Under the pieces are notes generated by a model, which made no database searches, was not told where the DNA came from, and saw nothing but the letters and a program-made list of their open reading frames with translations. A stretch of DNA of 64,000 nucleotides. Origin: Lachnospiraceae bacterium (GTDB lineage Bacteria > Bacillota > Clostridia > Lachnospirales > Lachnospiraceae). The stretch spans positions 124,001 through 188,000 of the forward strand of contig JAIDFQ010000041.1 in the NCBI GenBank assembly GCA_029054245.1, given 5' to 3'. Of this stretch, positions 27,749 through 37,212 are shown piece after piece. Position 1 is the first letter of the stretch. Each line of letters begins with the position of its first letter. Made by a program: the position numbers and the translations under genes.

Positions 27749-28618
27749 ATGTGGATAGCAGACAACTGGAAAGATTATGAAGTAATAGACACCTCCTGCG
27801 GAGAAAAACTAGAGCGTTGGGGCAAATACGTCCTCCTCCGCCCCGACCCACAGGTCATCTGGAACACTCCTAAGCGCGCCAAAGAATGGAACCAATTAAA
27901 CGGTCATTACCACCGCAGCGCCAAAGGCGGCGGCGAATGGGAATTTTTTCATCTTCCCGATGAGTGGAGCATCAAATACCGCGATCTTTCCTTTCATTTA
28001 AAACCCTTCAGCTTCAAGCATACCGGGCTTTTCCCCGAACAAGCCGTAAACTGGGATTGGTTTTCTAAGATTATCAAAGAGGCAGCTCATCCCGGCAAGA
28101 CACTTAAAGTGCTGAATCTGTTCGCCTATACCGGCGGCGCTACCCTTGCCGCTGCTAAAGCCGGCGCAAGCGTCACTCATGTGGACGCATCTAAGGGAAT
28201 GGTCACCTGGGCAAAGGAAAATGCCGCTTCATCCGGTCTATCCGATGCCCCCATACGCTGGCTGGTAGATGACTGCGTAAAATTTGTAGAACGGGAGATA
28301 CGCCGGGGCAATACCTATGATGGTATCATCATGGATCCCCCCTCTTATGGAAGAGGCCCTAAAGGGGAAATCTGGAAAATAGAAGACAGTATCTATCCTT
28401 TTATCGAACAGACCTGCCGTCTTCTCACCAAAGATTCTCTTTTCTTCCTGATCAACTCCTACACGACGGGCTTACAGCCTGCCGTACTTACTTATATGCT
28501 GAATACCGCCATTGTTCAAAAACTGGGCGGACAAGTAACTTCCTCGGAGATTGGTCTTCCTGTAAGCAGCAATGGTCTTATCCTGCCCTGCGGCGCTTCC
28601 GGGCGCTGGACGCGTTAA
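27749..28618 (+). CDS. Class I SAM-dependent RNA methyltransferase
   Basis: 289-residue methyltransferase of the RlmI/RlmK-like family without the N-terminal PUA/EEHEE part. Motif I is VLNLFAYTGGATLAAAKAGA (residues ~121-140), motif II ends VTHVDASKG, and the catalytic-site motif IIMDPPSYGRG is near residue 195. 23S rRNA is the expected substrate for the family; the exact base is unknown. The start ATG follows AGAAAGGA, immediately downstream of foldback element 2. Confidence 0.85.
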   Translation: MWIADNWKDYEVIDTSCGEKLERWGKYVLLRPDPQVIWNTPKRAKEWNQLNGHYHRSAKGGGEWEFFHLPDEWSIKYRDLSFHLKPFSFKHTGLFPEQAVNWDWFSKIIKEAAHPGKTLKVLNLFAYTGGATLAAAKAGASVTHVDASKGMVTWAKENAASSGLSDAPIRWLVDDCVKFVEREIRRGNTYDGIIMDPPSYGRGPKGEIWKIEDSIYPFIEQTCRLLTKDSLFFLINSYTTGLQPAVLTYMLNTAIVQKLGGQVTSSEIGLPVSSNGLILPCGASGRWTR

Positions 28619-28622
28619 GAGA

Positions 28623-29093
28623 TTACCTGCTTTTTAGTATAGCCGCAACCCATTCCCTATAGCCGGGAATCCACCGGGCGGCTATATTGTTTTCCATATA
28701 CGTATAAGGCGCTCTGTCTGGAAAATAAAGGTACATGCGGTACCCATAAATGGCAAGCATGCATGCGGTCACGATACCAAGTGCTACGCCAAGACCCTTT
28801 ATCTTGCTGCCTTTGACATAACGGAAGTATCCACAGTACAACGCAAAAATCAGAACGGGCAGAATCGAGGGATTGATTGAAAGTGCACGCCTTACCTGCC
28901 CTGCAGCTAAAAAGAGCGATGCCCTGGTAAGCCCGCAGCCTGCGCAGGGCATCCCTGTCAATACCAGCGCAGGGCAGAACGCATCAAATATGGCATGCAT
29001 CACCAGATAATAGACAAAAACCGCAAGGAAAGCCCAGCGGAATCCTTTTAGATCTGCATAAATTCTATTTATGATTTTTCTTATTTTTTTCAT
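28623..29093 (-). CDS. DUF2752 membrane protein
   Basis: 156-residue protein with three or four membrane helices and the DUF2752 hallmark GMPCAGCGLTRA (residues ~48-59), a cysteine-containing motif of unknown role. The ATG at 29091-29093 lies inside the 3' end of ktrA (29-bp overlap), with no clear ribosome binding site; a TTG five codons upstream is an alternative. Translational coupling to ktrA is likely. It ends only 4 bp from the convergent methyltransferase, and no terminator is visible there. Confidence 0.75.
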   Translation of the reverse strand: MKKIRKIINRIYADLKGFRWAFLAVFVYYLVMHAIFDAFCPALVLTGMPCAGCGLTRASLFLAAGQVRRALSINPSILPVLIFALYCGYFRYVKGSKIKGLGVALGIVTACMLAIYGYRMYLYFPDRAPYTYMENNIAARWIPGYREWVAAILKSR

Positions 29094-29745
29094 GTTCAAA
29101 ATTCGCAAGAAGACGCTTTACATCTTCAATCTGTCCAATCACCATCAAATGCTCTTTTTCCTCAAACTCATGATCTGCCATGGGCATCAGTCTAGTGCTT
29201 TCATTCTTTTTAATGCCAAGAATACTCACTTTATATCTGGCACGGAAATTCACCTCTTTGATGGTCTTTCCCACCCATTCCTTCGCCACTGGAATTTCAA
29301 AAATGGAATATTCAGAGTTTACACTGATATAGTCGAACACATGATTTGCGCTATAACGAATCGCTGCTTTCTGGGCAATATCCCGGTCAGGGTAAATGAC
29401 CTCATCTGCTCCGTTTTGAAGGAGGAACTTTGCCTGAATATCCCGGGTCGCCTTGCTGATAACATATTTAGCGCCATTTTCCTTCAGCAGAGAGGTTACT
29501 TCCAGACTGCCCTGGAAATTTTTGCCTATGCATACAAAACAGAGATCAAAATTATTGACGCCTATGCTTTTTAGAACCTCCTCATTGGTGCAGTCGCCAA
29601 TCTGTGCATTCGTCACGATGGGCATCATGCTCTCTACCCTTTCCGCTTGCACATCCATAACCATAACTTCATTTTTAAGTTCTACCATCTTTTTACAAAG
29701 ATGTTTGCCAAATTCGCCAAGTCCTATAATTAATACTGATTTCAT
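29065..29745 (-). CDS. ktrA: Potassium channel gating subunit KtrA (RCK)
   Basis: 226-residue cytosolic RCK protein that gates the KtrB channel in response to nucleotides. The Rossmann nucleotide site is VLIIGLGEFGKHLC (residues ~4-17), with an acidic ligand end VMVMDVQAERV. An RCK_C-like domain occupies ~135-215. A single RCK unit of this length fits KtrA rather than the double-length TrkA. It follows ktrB by 14 bp. Confidence 0.88.
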   Translation of the reverse strand: MKSVLIIGLGEFGKHLCKKMVELKNEVMVMDVQAERVESMMPIVTNAQIGDCTNEEVLKSIGVNNFDLCFVCIGKNFQGSLEVTSLLKENGAKYVISKATRDIQAKFLLQNGADEVIYPDRDIAQKAAIRYSANHVFDYISVNSEYSIFEIPVAKEWVGKTIKEVNFRARYKVSILGIKKNESTRLMPMADHEFEEKEHLMVIGQIEDVKRLLANFEHEKNKKNHK

Positions 29746-29759
29746 ATCCGCTCCATTCC

Positions 29760-31115
29760 CTATCCTATCATAATTTTTTCAACCGGAAACTGAACCGGCG
29801 CAACCTTTTTGCGTTCCGTAAAAGAAAGCGCAAAAGACATGCTTCCAATTCGTCCGCAGTACATCAGCAAAACAATAACGATCCGTGAAGCGGTGGACAG
29901 GCTTCTGGTAAGTCCTGTACTCATCCCCACCGTTCCAATCGCAGAAAACACTTCAAACATTACATCCTCCACAGGCAGATCTGGCTGCTTAAAGCATATA
30001 AAGATGATCGCAAGAACCGCCATCAAAAGACTGATGACCACAACATTACTTGCTTTCCTTATCACATCGTCATCCAATCGTCTGCGGAACATATTAACCC
30101 CCTTGCTGTCCCGTAAATTCGACCATACATACGCCACTAAAACCAACGCTGTCACCGTCTTGATGCCGCCTGCTGTGGAACCGGGGCTTCCTCCGATGAA
30201 CATAAGAAGCATGGTCAGCAGTTTAGACGCATGGGTCAACCCTCCTGTGTCAATGGTATTGAACCCTGCCGTTCTTGCCGTCACAGAGCTGAATGCTGCT
30301 GCAAGGAACTTATCCTTTCCGTTCATCCCCACAAGAAGATTCTGATTTTCAAACAAAAAATAAAAAAAAGTTCCTGCCACAAGAAGAAAGATCGTGGTAA
30401 ACAATGTGATCTTGGTATGCAACATATATTTCTTCCAGTGAAGAGCGTTTTTCTTTATATCGCTCCATACAAAAAATCCAATTCCGCCCAGAACCACCAG
30501 TGCCATCAGCACAACATTAATCAGGATATCGCCATGAAATTCCACAAAGGAAGAATATTGCCCTGAATAGGTTCCCATCAAATCAAATCCTCCATTGCAA
30601 AATGCGGAAATGGAGTGAAAAATACCAAAGAAAATGCCTTTCGGAACGCCAAAAACCGGAATGAACCGCGCCGCCAAAAGCACCGCTCCTGCGCTCTCAA
30701 ATAGCACCGTTCCTTTGAAGGTCATTTTGACCAGGCGGATGACTCCGCCCATCTGCATATAATTCATACTTTCCTGAAGGATTCCTCTTGCTCGCAGGGA
30801 AATCCTTTTGCGAAGAAGAACCGCCAAAAGTACGCCCATGGTCATAAATCCAAGCCCTCCCACCTGTATCATGAAAAGGATGACCGTCTGCCCAAATATA
30901 GTCCAATGAGTTGCCGTATCCGCAACCACAAGTCCGGTCACACAGGTGGCGCTTGTAGCTGTAAAAAGCGCTGTGAGAAAACCTGTCTTCTCTCCTGCCG
31001 CAGTAGATACTGGCAGCATCAAAAGTCCTGTTCCTGCAAGAATCACCGTCAGATATCCCACCGCTATAATGCGCACATAAGTAATTTTATCCTGTATCTT
31101 ATTTAAAAACTTCAT
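29760..31115 (-). CDS. ktrB: Potassium uptake channel KtrB/TrkH
   Basis: 451-residue membrane subunit of a Ktr-type potassium transporter. The fourfold M1-P-M2 layout is recognisable, with selectivity-filter-type turns such as TSATCVTGLV (residues ~53-62), CNGGFDLMG, TARTAGFNT and IGTVGMSTGL. The C-terminal half has GGSPGSTAGGIKT, a family signature. It is first in an operon ktrB-ktrA-DUF2752. Expression starts in the divergent region facing trpS. Confidence 0.9.
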   Translation of the reverse strand: MKFLNKIQDKITYVRIIAVGYLTVILAGTGLLMLPVSTAAGEKTGFLTALFTATSATCVTGLVVADTATHWTIFGQTVILFMIQVGGLGFMTMGVLLAVLLRKRISLRARGILQESMNYMQMGGVIRLVKMTFKGTVLFESAGAVLLAARFIPVFGVPKGIFFGIFHSISAFCNGGFDLMGTYSGQYSSFVEFHGDILINVVLMALVVLGGIGFFVWSDIKKNALHWKKYMLHTKITLFTTIFLLVAGTFFYFLFENQNLLVGMNGKDKFLAAAFSSVTARTAGFNTIDTGGLTHASKLLTMLLMFIGGSPGSTAGGIKTVTALVLVAYVWSNLRDSKGVNMFRRRLDDDVIRKASNVVVISLLMAVLAIIFICFKQPDLPVEDVMFEVFSAIGTVGMSTGLTRSLSTASRIVIVLLMYCGRIGSMSFALSFTERKKVAPVQFPVEKIMIG

Positions 31116-31224
31116 ATCTGCTCCTGTTTCAAAAGATGCCAGCCCGCCGACTGAACTATTACCATTCTATACCAAATAACTCTTATGGTCAAAAAATTTT
31201 ATAGGAAATTTTCATCTTATAGTG

Positions 31225-31328
31225 TATAATAGTTCTCAAAGGCATTTTGCCAAATGCAACAGCAGTCGTTAAGGTCAAGCGAACTTGACTCCGACTCGTT
31301 GCTCGCGAAAATAAAAGGAGAACATGCT
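31225..31328 (+). promoter_or_regulatory. trpS promoter and leader
   Basis: A perfect -10 TATAAT (31225-31230) lacks a good -35. The ~90-nt leader forms GCAAC/GTTGC and AGTC/GACT outer pairing around an inner TCAAG-CGAA-CTTGA hairpin. It is too short for a T-box and lacks the TGGNACCGCG antiterminator sequence, so the control mechanism is unknown. Confidence 0.5.
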
Positions 31329-32417
31329 ATGCCAAAAATTATTTTAACCGGCGACAGACCTACTGGACGCCTTCATGTAGGACATTATGCAGGCTCTTTG
31401 AAAAGAAGAGTGGAACTGCAAAACTCCGGTATATACGATAAAATCTTTATTATGATTGCTGATGCCCAGGCTCTCACTGACAATGCTGAGCAGCCCGAAA
31501 AGGTGCGTCAGAACATTATTGAAGTAGCGCTTGATTATTTATCCTGCGGACTCGATCCTGCAAAATCCACACTGCTGATCCAATCACAGATTCCTGAGCT
31601 TTGCGAGCTTTCTTTTTACTATATGAATCTTGTGACTGTTTCAAGACTGCAGCGGAATCCTACTGTGAAATCAGAAATTCAGATGCGTAACTTTGAAGCC
31701 AGCATTCCCGTAGGTTTCTTTACGTATCCCATCAGCCAGGCGGCAGATATCACCGCATTTAAAGCTACTACCGTACCCGTTGGGGAGGATCAGCTTCCTA
31801 TGATAGAGCAGACCAAAGAAATCGTGCGGAAGTTCAATTCCGTTTATGGCGATACCTTAGTAGAGCCCGATGTCCTGCTGCCTGACAACAAAGCCTGCCT
31901 CCGCCTTCCGGGCATTGACGGCAAGGCAAAAATGAGTAAATCCTTGAACAATTGTATCTATCTTTCCGATACAGAAGAGGACGTGCGCAAGAAAGTCATG
32001 TCCATGTTTACCGACCCGAATCATCTGCAGGTTTCCGATCCCGGCAAGGTGGAAGGTAATCCTGTCTTTATTTATCTGGATGCCTTCTGCAAAGATGAAA
32101 TGTTTGCTGACTACCTTCCTGAATATGCAAATTTAGAAGAGCTGAAGGCACACTATACCAGAGGCGGACTTGGCGATGTGAAGGTAAAGAAGTTTTTAAA
32201 TAACGTGCTTCAGGAAGAATTATCTCCCATCCGCAGCCGAAGAAAGGAATGGGAAAAAGACATCCCTGCCGTTTATGAAATTCTTCAAAAAGGCAGCATA
32301 GAGGCCAGAAAAGTTGCTGCGGACACCTTAGACGGCGTCAAAGGCGCTATGAAGATCAACTATTTTGACGATCAGGCGCTGATTGCGGCGCAGGCTCAGA
32401 AATATACCCAGGCATAG
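31329..32417 (+). CDS. trpS: Tryptophanyl-tRNA synthetase
   Basis: Class I aminoacyl-tRNA synthetase charging tRNA-Trp. 362 residues from ATG 31329, which follows AAAGGAG; the frame is open 25 codons further upstream, but that part is the leader hairpin. The HIGH-type motif appears as [10 protein letters not shown] (residues ~13-22) and the KMSKS loop as AKMSKS near residue 199. The spacing and sequence resemble the TrpRS branch with [12 protein letters not shown]. Confidence 0.95.
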   Translation: MPKIILTGDRPTGRLHVGHYAGSLKRRVELQNSGIYDKIFIMIADAQALTDNAEQPEKVRQNIIEVALDYLSCGLDPAKSTLLIQSQIPELCELSFYYMNLVTVSRLQRNPTVKSEIQMRNFEASIPVGFFTYPISQAADITAFKATTVPVGEDQLPMIEQTKEIVRKFNSVYGDTLVEPDVLLPDNKACLRLPGIDGKAKMSKSLNNCIYLSDTEEDVRKKVMSMFTDPNHLQVSDPGKVEGNPVFIYLDAFCKDEMFADYLPEYANLEELKAHYTRGGLGDVKVKKFLNNVLQEELSPIRSRRKEWEKDIPAVYEILQKGSIEARKVAADTLDGVKGAMKINYFDDQALIAAQAQKYTQA

Positions 32418-32475
32418 ACTTATTTTGCACTGCTTTGCCTTTCATTATTGTATCTGACAACAGGAGTATTTATTT

Positions 32476-32979
32476 ATGAAAGCTTACCAGATTAAGGATG
32501 TGAAAAATTTTATGGGAAGGCTCCTTGGTAGCGATGCCTTTGATTCCTTCCTGTTGGCAGAAGCCTCTATTACCACCTATAACACCTTTGTGATAGACGG
32601 TCACATCGAAAAGGAGTTTTTTACCGGCGATATCAATGACGACCATATCCTTCCGCCCTATGCCTTTTCTGAGTGGAAGAATATGCGTTCTCTGTGCTTC
32701 GACTTGATCAAGGGAAAACGCACCCCCGTTGGTTTCAAGCTTGTACTGCACCTGAAACCAGAGATCATCCAGCAGATCCTGACACAGGGAAATGCAGGCG
32801 TTTCTTCCTCCGACATGAAAGCCTTTGTTCTGAATATAAAATACGATGGCAGTATGCTCACCTGCATCACTGCCACCGCTTTCTATACCTTTCTTCCTGA
32901 CAAAACGCCCGACAAGCTCTGGGATGATTTTGTCACTTATTTTCTCTCAGAAAAAGAAATTTCCTTTGAAGAAGCTTAA
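32476..32979 (+). CDS. Conserved hypothetical protein (DUF5721-like)
   Basis: 167-residue soluble protein beginning MKAYQIKDVKNFMGRLLGSDAFDSFLL... in family style; it resembles conserved Lachnospiraceae proteins that I believe are grouped as DUF5721. No catalytic motif is evident. It contains no membrane segment, and its C-terminus is acidic. It lies 58 bp after trpS on the same strand with CAGGAG as ribosome binding site, so cotranscription with trpS is plausible. Confidence 0.65.
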   Translation: MKAYQIKDVKNFMGRLLGSDAFDSFLLAEASITTYNTFVIDGHIEKEFFTGDINDDHILPPYAFSEWKNMRSLCFDLIKGKRTPVGFKLVLHLKPEIIQQILTQGNAGVSSSDMKAFVLNIKYDGSMLTCITATAFYTFLPDKTPDKLWDDFVTYFLSEKEISFEEA

Positions 32980-33010
32980 CGGCTAGCTGCCGGCGGCAAG
33001 CCGCCAATGA

Positions 33011-33976
33011 CTACTTGCTGGTATCCACAGCGGCGCCCTTAAGATCTTCTTCTAACAGCTTCATATCGTCCATGATCTTCTTTACTTCCCTCTGCACATC
33101 TTCCATGGATTTTTCCGCTTCGATGACAAGCTCGGTAGACGCTGCTACCTGTTCTGCAAATGCTTCCTTTTCTTCCTTGTCCTCTTTCCGCTTTTCGACC
33201 TTTTCCTCTTCTTCCTTTTCTTTCTCTGCTTTTTCTTCGGCTGCTTCCTTCTTCTCTTCCATCTCCTCGTCGATGTGATCCTTGGCTTCATCCACCAGCA
33301 TGCCTACAATCTCATCTCTTGCCGCATCCATGACCTCATCCGCCGCCTTCTGCGCTTTTATCATTGCTTTGGATTTTAATGTTGCTTCCTTGAGCACGGA
33401 AATCGCTCCGTTTTCTGCCTCAATCTGCTTCTTTGCTTCTGATATCTCCTCCTCATAGGGCGATCCGCTGTTTAACAAATCCATGGAACGCTGCTGATAT
33501 TCTGTAAGCCCTTCCTCTTCTATCTGCGCGATACGCTCCTTCTCCTGTTCGGTGAGCTCAATCTGAGAATCGCCTTTGAATGATTTTCTCTGCTTTTCCA
33601 GCAGTTTCAAATCCTGCTCTTCCTGAGAGTCTTCTTCAATGCCATAATGCTCTTTCAGCTCCTGCCTTGCCTCTTCAATCAGTTTCAGCTCATCATTTGC
33701 TTTTTCTATGGTCTTTCTGTGCTTTTTAATATTGTTCCTGCTCTCAGCAAGACCATCCTCTATCTTCCGGTCACTTTCCCGTGCATCACCGATGATCTTC
33801 ATCACCTGCTTTTTGGCTTCCTGCTGCTTCCTGGCAATGGGATCTAAGTTCCCGTTTAAACCGCCTGCAAAGATATTTTTCTGCCCATTCTGCCTGTCTT
33901 GTTCCTTTGAAATTTGCTGATGCCTCTCACTGCGGGTGCTGTCTCCCATAAAAATTGCCTGATTCTGTACTTTCAT
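33011..33976 (-). CDS. Charged coiled-coil protein, unknown function
   Basis: 321-residue protein, very rich in Glu, Lys and Ala, with long predicted coiled coils (residues ~55-120, ~165-225 and ~230-310). A run of Lys/Glu blocks such as EKAEKEKEEEEKVEKRKED is the most extreme segment. No membrane helix, signal peptide or ATPase motif is seen. ATG 33976 is favoured because AAGGA and a GGAGG lie upstream; an extension of 18 codons is possible. It is monocistronic, and I do not recognise the family. Confidence 0.6.
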   Translation of the reverse strand: MKVQNQAIFMGDSTRSERHQQISKEQDRQNGQKNIFAGGLNGNLDPIARKQQEAKKQVMKIIGDARESDRKIEDGLAESRNNIKKHRKTIEKANDELKLIEEARQELKEHYGIEEDSQEEQDLKLLEKQRKSFKGDSQIELTEQEKERIAQIEEEGLTEYQQRSMDLLNSGSPYEEEISEAKKQIEAENGAISVLKEATLKSKAMIKAQKAADEVMDAARDEIVGMLVDEAKDHIDEEMEEKKEAAEEKAEKEKEEEEKVEKRKEDKEEKEAFAEQVAASTELVIEAEKSMEDVQREVKKIMDDMKLLEEDLKGAAVDTSK

Positions 33977-34325
33977 AGATCCTTCTACCTCCATTAAATA
34001 GGGTATTCCTTTACCCCGATTTTGCGGCATACACTTTTCATATGCCCGTAAATAGTCCTACGCCTTATCTTTTATATCGTCCTTTTTTATAAAAAAAGTT
34101 AGCTTTCAGACGGTACTTGTAACAAACAAGCCAATTAATGCAATAAAAGCATTTGACAGCAAAATAGGGATGTGTTACTCTTAAATTCCTTTCGCGTTGC
34201 CACAGTCTTAAAGGCGCGGAACTACAATTTCATACTTACCTGCGGTAATTCTCTGGCAAAGCCCCAGAGAGAGCAGACCGACTTGGCAAGTTATACAATT
34301 ATAAAACTACCAGGAGGAAGCAGAC
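33977..34325. other. Gene-free divergent region
   Basis: 349 bp between the coiled-coil gene and the ABC exporter operon. Plus strand: TTGACA (34153-34158), 17-bp spacer and a poor -10 TACTCT (34176-34181), then about 140 nt of possible leader with a CTCTGG/CCAGAG hairpin near 34250 and a long-range TTGCCA/TGGCAA pairing. I could not match it to a known riboswitch class. Confidence 0.45.
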
Positions 34326-35114
34326 ATGATTACAATGCAGCATGTATGCAAGACCTATAAGGTCTCAAAACGTGATGCCGGATTCTCTTCGGCATTAAAG
34401 GCTCTGTTCCATAAGGAATATGAGTACATTCACGCACTCGACGACGTTTCTTTCACCATAAATGACGGTGAAATGGTGGGCTACATAGGTCCCAACGGCG
34501 CCGGAAAGAGTTCTACCATCAAAATTTTAAGCGGTATCCTTACCCCTGAGGAAGGCACCTGCCTCGTAAACGGATTGATTCCCTGGAAAAACAGAATTGA
34601 ATATGTGAAAAATATCGGTGTCGTCTTTGGTCAGCGCACGCAGCTGTGGTGGGATGTGCCCATATTGGATTCCTTCGAGCTGCTGAAAGAGATTTACCGT
34701 ATCGACGATGTGCGCTATCGCCGGAATCTTTATCAGCTATCGGATATGCTGCAGCTTTCCGACCTCTTAAAAACGCCTGCCAGGCAGCTTTCTTTAGGAC
34801 AGAGGATGCGCTGCGAGATTGCCGCCTCTCTTCTGCACGATCCTAAGCTTCTTTTTCTGGATGAACCCACCATCGGTTTAGATGCCGTTTCCAAACTGGC
34901 TGTCAGAGATTTCATCCTGCAGCTGAACCGTGAAAAAAAGACCACCGTCCTTTTGACAACCCACGATATGCAGGATATCGAAGCGCTTACAAACAGAATC
35001 ATTCTGATTGGTAAAGGAGCCATCCTTTTAGACGGAAAGCTGGAGGATATCAAGAACGGATCTGATTCCTCCGAAGAGGCGCTGGCTGACTTTTACCGCA
35101 GCCATGATCTTTAA
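34326..35114 (+). CDS. ABC-2 exporter ATP-binding protein
   Basis: 262-residue ATPase. Walker A GPNGAGKSS (residues ~56-64), a Q-loop region with FGQRTQLWWD, signature LSLGQRMRCE, Walker B LLFLDEPTIGLD and the switch histidine in TTHDMQDIE are all intact. FGQRTQLWWDVP after Walker A is typical of the ATPases paired with DUF990/ABC2_membrane_6 permeases. It is the first of three genes in an operon; the ATG follows GGAGG. The exported substrate is unknown. Confidence 0.9.
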   Translation: MITMQHVCKTYKVSKRDAGFSSALKALFHKEYEYIHALDDVSFTINDGEMVGYIGPNGAGKSSTIKILSGILTPEEGTCLVNGLIPWKNRIEYVKNIGVVFGQRTQLWWDVPILDSFELLKEIYRIDDVRYRRNLYQLSDMLQLSDLLKTPARQLSLGQRMRCEIAASLLHDPKLLFLDEPTIGLDAVSKLAVRDFILQLNREKKTTVLLTTHDMQDIEALTNRIILIGKGAILLDGKLEDIKNGSDSSEEALADFYRSHDL

Positions 35115-35125
35115 GGAGGTGCACC

Positions 35126-35929
35126 GTGAAAAAATACATTGCTTTTTTCCGCCTCCGCTTTAGCATGGGTCTGCAGTACCGGGCGGCTGCATTTGCCGGA
35201 ATCATCACCCAGTTTGCATGGGCTTTCATGGAACTGATGATGTTCCGCGCTTTTTACCGGGCAGATGCCGCTTCCTTCCCCATGACCTTTCAGGCGACAA
35301 GCGCCTATGTGTGGATGCAGCAGGCATTTCTGACCCTTTTTATGGCATGGATGATGGAAAATGAAATCTTTGACTTAATTGTGAACGGAAATATTTCCTA
35401 TGAGCTGTGCCGCCCCGTCAACATCTACAATATGTGGTTTTCCAGAAGCCTTGCGAACAGATTATCCAAAGCCGTGCTGCGCTGTCTGCCGATTCTTTTG
35501 GCGGCAGCTTTTCTGCCTGCCCCGTATGGACTGATGCTTCCCGCAAGCCCCTTAGCATTTTTGCTTTTTCTCTTTACCCTGTTTGCCGGCGTCGGCGTGA
35601 CGGTTGCCTTTTGCATGCTCGTGTATATGCTTTCATTTTTTACCATATCCCCTGCAGGGATTCGTATTGTGGCTGTCTCCATGGTCGAATTTCTCTCGGG
35701 AGCCACTATCCCTCTTCCCTTTTTCCCGGAAAAGGTACGTGCCGTTTTAGAGCTTCTTCCTTTTGCCTCCATGCAGAATGTGCCCTTGCGTATTTACAGC
35801 GGGGACCTTTCCGGCGCTGCCGCAGAGCGTGCTCTTTTATTGCAGCTCTTCTGGCTTTTTGCGCTGATTGGAATTGGACGGCTTTTAGATGCTTTTGCCA
35901 TGAGAAAAGTTACGATACAGGGAGGTTGA
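35126..35929 (+). CDS. ABC-2 type permease 1
   Basis: 267-residue membrane protein with about six helices, of the ABC-2 family type found with the ATPase upstream (11-bp spacing, AAGGAGG). The amphipathic N-terminus KKYIAFFRLRFSMGLQYRAA and the conserved loop NGNISYELCRPVNIY (residues ~90-104) fit this permease group. It probably heterodimerises with the next gene product. Confidence 0.82.
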   Translation: MKKYIAFFRLRFSMGLQYRAAAFAGIITQFAWAFMELMMFRAFYRADAASFPMTFQATSAYVWMQQAFLTLFMAWMMENEIFDLIVNGNISYELCRPVNIYNMWFSRSLANRLSKAVLRCLPILLAAAFLPAPYGLMLPASPLAFLLFLFTLFAGVGVTVAFCMLVYMLSFFTISPAGIRIVAVSMVEFLSGATIPLPFFPEKVRAVLELLPFASMQNVPLRIYSGDLSGAAAERALLLQLFWLFALIGIGRLLDAFAMRKVTIQGG

Positions 35930-35932
35930 GCG

Positions 35933-36706
35933 ATGCGGTTATATGGAAAATTTTTTGTTATGCATTTGAAAAGTCTGATGGAATACAAGACCTCTTTCTT
36001 TTTGACGTGCATTGGTCAGTTTTTCGTTTCATTTAATGTATTTCTGGGGATGTATTTTATGTTCCAGCGATTTCCCAATGTGGAAGGTTTTACTTACAAT
36101 GAAGTTCTCTTATGTTTTGGTATCACGCTGATGGAATTTTCGCTGGCAGAATCTGTTGCCAGAGGATTTGACACCTTTGATGGTATGATCAAACAGGGGG
36201 AATTTGACCGGGTGCTCGTAAGACCCCGGCATGAAATACTTTTAGTACTGGGCAGCCGCATTGAATTTTCCCGGATTGGGCGCATCCTGCAGGCTATCGT
36301 CATGTTTGTTTACGGATTTGCGGTAAGCGGTGTGCACTGGACACTGTCCAAAATCATAGCCGTATTGCTTATGCTGATTGGAGGCACCGTTGTATTTAGT
36401 GGGCTCTTTCTGATTTATGCATCCATCTGCTTCTTTACCATAGAAGGACTGGAATTCATGAATATCTTTACGGACGGCGCACGGGAATATGGAAAATACC
36501 CTGTCTCCATTTACGGCAAAAGAATCCTTCAGCTATGTACCTTCGTGATTCCTTATGGACTGATCCAGTACTATCCCTTCCTCTTTTTGCTGGACCGCGG
36601 AAAGCCTTGGTACAGCCTGCTGCCGCTGGCGGCATGCTTATTTATCATCCCCTGTTTTCTATTATGGAAGCTGGGCGTAAGACATTATACCTCCTCCGGG
36701 TCTTAA
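35933..36706 (+). CDS. ABC-2 type permease 2
   Basis: 257-residue permease with about six helices and the DUF990-like loop GEFDRVLVRPRHEILL (residues ~89-104), matching the RP-containing loop of permease 1. It starts 4 bp after permease 1 and completes the exporter. A weak GC-rich inverted repeat lies just after its stop codon, but no clear U-run is present. Confidence 0.82.
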   Translation: MRLYGKFFVMHLKSLMEYKTSFFLTCIGQFFVSFNVFLGMYFMFQRFPNVEGFTYNEVLLCFGITLMEFSLAESVARGFDTFDGMIKQGEFDRVLVRPRHEILLVLGSRIEFSRIGRILQAIVMFVYGFAVSGVHWTLSKIIAVLLMLIGGTVVFSGLFLIYASICFFTIEGLEFMNIFTDGAREYGKYPVSIYGKRILQLCTFVIPYGLIQYYPFLFLLDRGKPWYSLLPLAACLFIIPCFLLWKLGVRHYTSSGS

Positions 36707-36848
36707 CTTACCCCCGGGAGGCACTCTGTCTTTACGATGTCATTTAAGAATAATGGCATGGATATTAATGTCTCACACTTTTTCACAATTATTGTATATT
36801 TTTCATACTTTCCTGCATAAAACATCTTAAAATTCTGCATTATTGACA

Positions 36849-36877
36849 TTGTCTGTCAGATACATCACTGCTAAAAT
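36849..36877 (+). promoter_or_regulatory. Promoter of small ORF
   Basis: TTGTCT (36849-36854), 17-bp spacer, TAAAAT (36872-36877); the predicted transcript starts about 40 nt before the ATG at 36923. Confidence 0.5.
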
Positions 36878-36922
36878 AATGCCGATGAAAATGAAATGGG
36901 TAAAAACGAGGAGGAAGAAGAG

Positions 36923-37162
36923 ATGAAAATTTATAACATTGATGATGCCGAAAAGTTCCTTGATACAATCAAACAGTGCAAGGGGTCTGTAGAACTGATC
37001 TCCAAACAGGGAGACCGCCTTAACTTAAAATCTGAACTGACAAAGTACCTTGCGCTTTCTAAACTTTTTAATGATGATGCTTTTATCAACGAAATGGAGC
37101 TGATTGCTTCCGATCCTGATGATGTAAAGCTTCTGGTAGACTACATGATGATGGGAAAATAA
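36923..37162 (+). CDS. Small conserved acidic protein, unknown function
   Basis: 79-residue soluble protein starting MKIYNIDDAEKFLDTI, mostly helical by composition, with no cysteine pairs or membrane segment. The ATG at 36923 is chosen because GAGGAGG lies eight bases upstream; the nine upstream codons encode only Glu-rich sequence created by that site. It has its own promoter and a strong terminator, which supports it being a genuine gene. Family not recognised. Confidence 0.65.
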   Translation: MKIYNIDDAEKFLDTIKQCKGSVELISKQGDRLNLKSELTKYLALSKLFNDDAFINEMELIASDPDDVKLLVDYMMMGK

Positions 37163-37173
37163 TGATTTACAAT

Positions 37174-37212
37174 AGCCCCAGAGCATCCATTTAAGTTCTG
37201 GGGCTGTTTTTA
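37174..37212 (+). terminator. Intrinsic terminator
   Basis: AGCCCCAGA (37174-37182) / TCTGGGGCT (37197-37205), 14-nt loop, followed by GTTTTT. Ends the small 36923 gene. Confidence 0.85.

Noticed and set aside
31231-31328. T-box riboswitch before trpS
   Set aside because: Too short, and it lacks the conserved TGGNACCGCG antiterminator sequence and a terminator.
33011-33976. SMC- or flagellar-type protein
   Set aside because: Only coiled-coil composition supports this; no ATPase or flagellar motif is present.
34159-34325. Riboswitch before the ABC-2 exporter
   Set aside because: Hairpins are present, but I found no conserved core matching SAM, TPP, FMN, cobalamin, c-di-GMP, lysine or guanidine classes.
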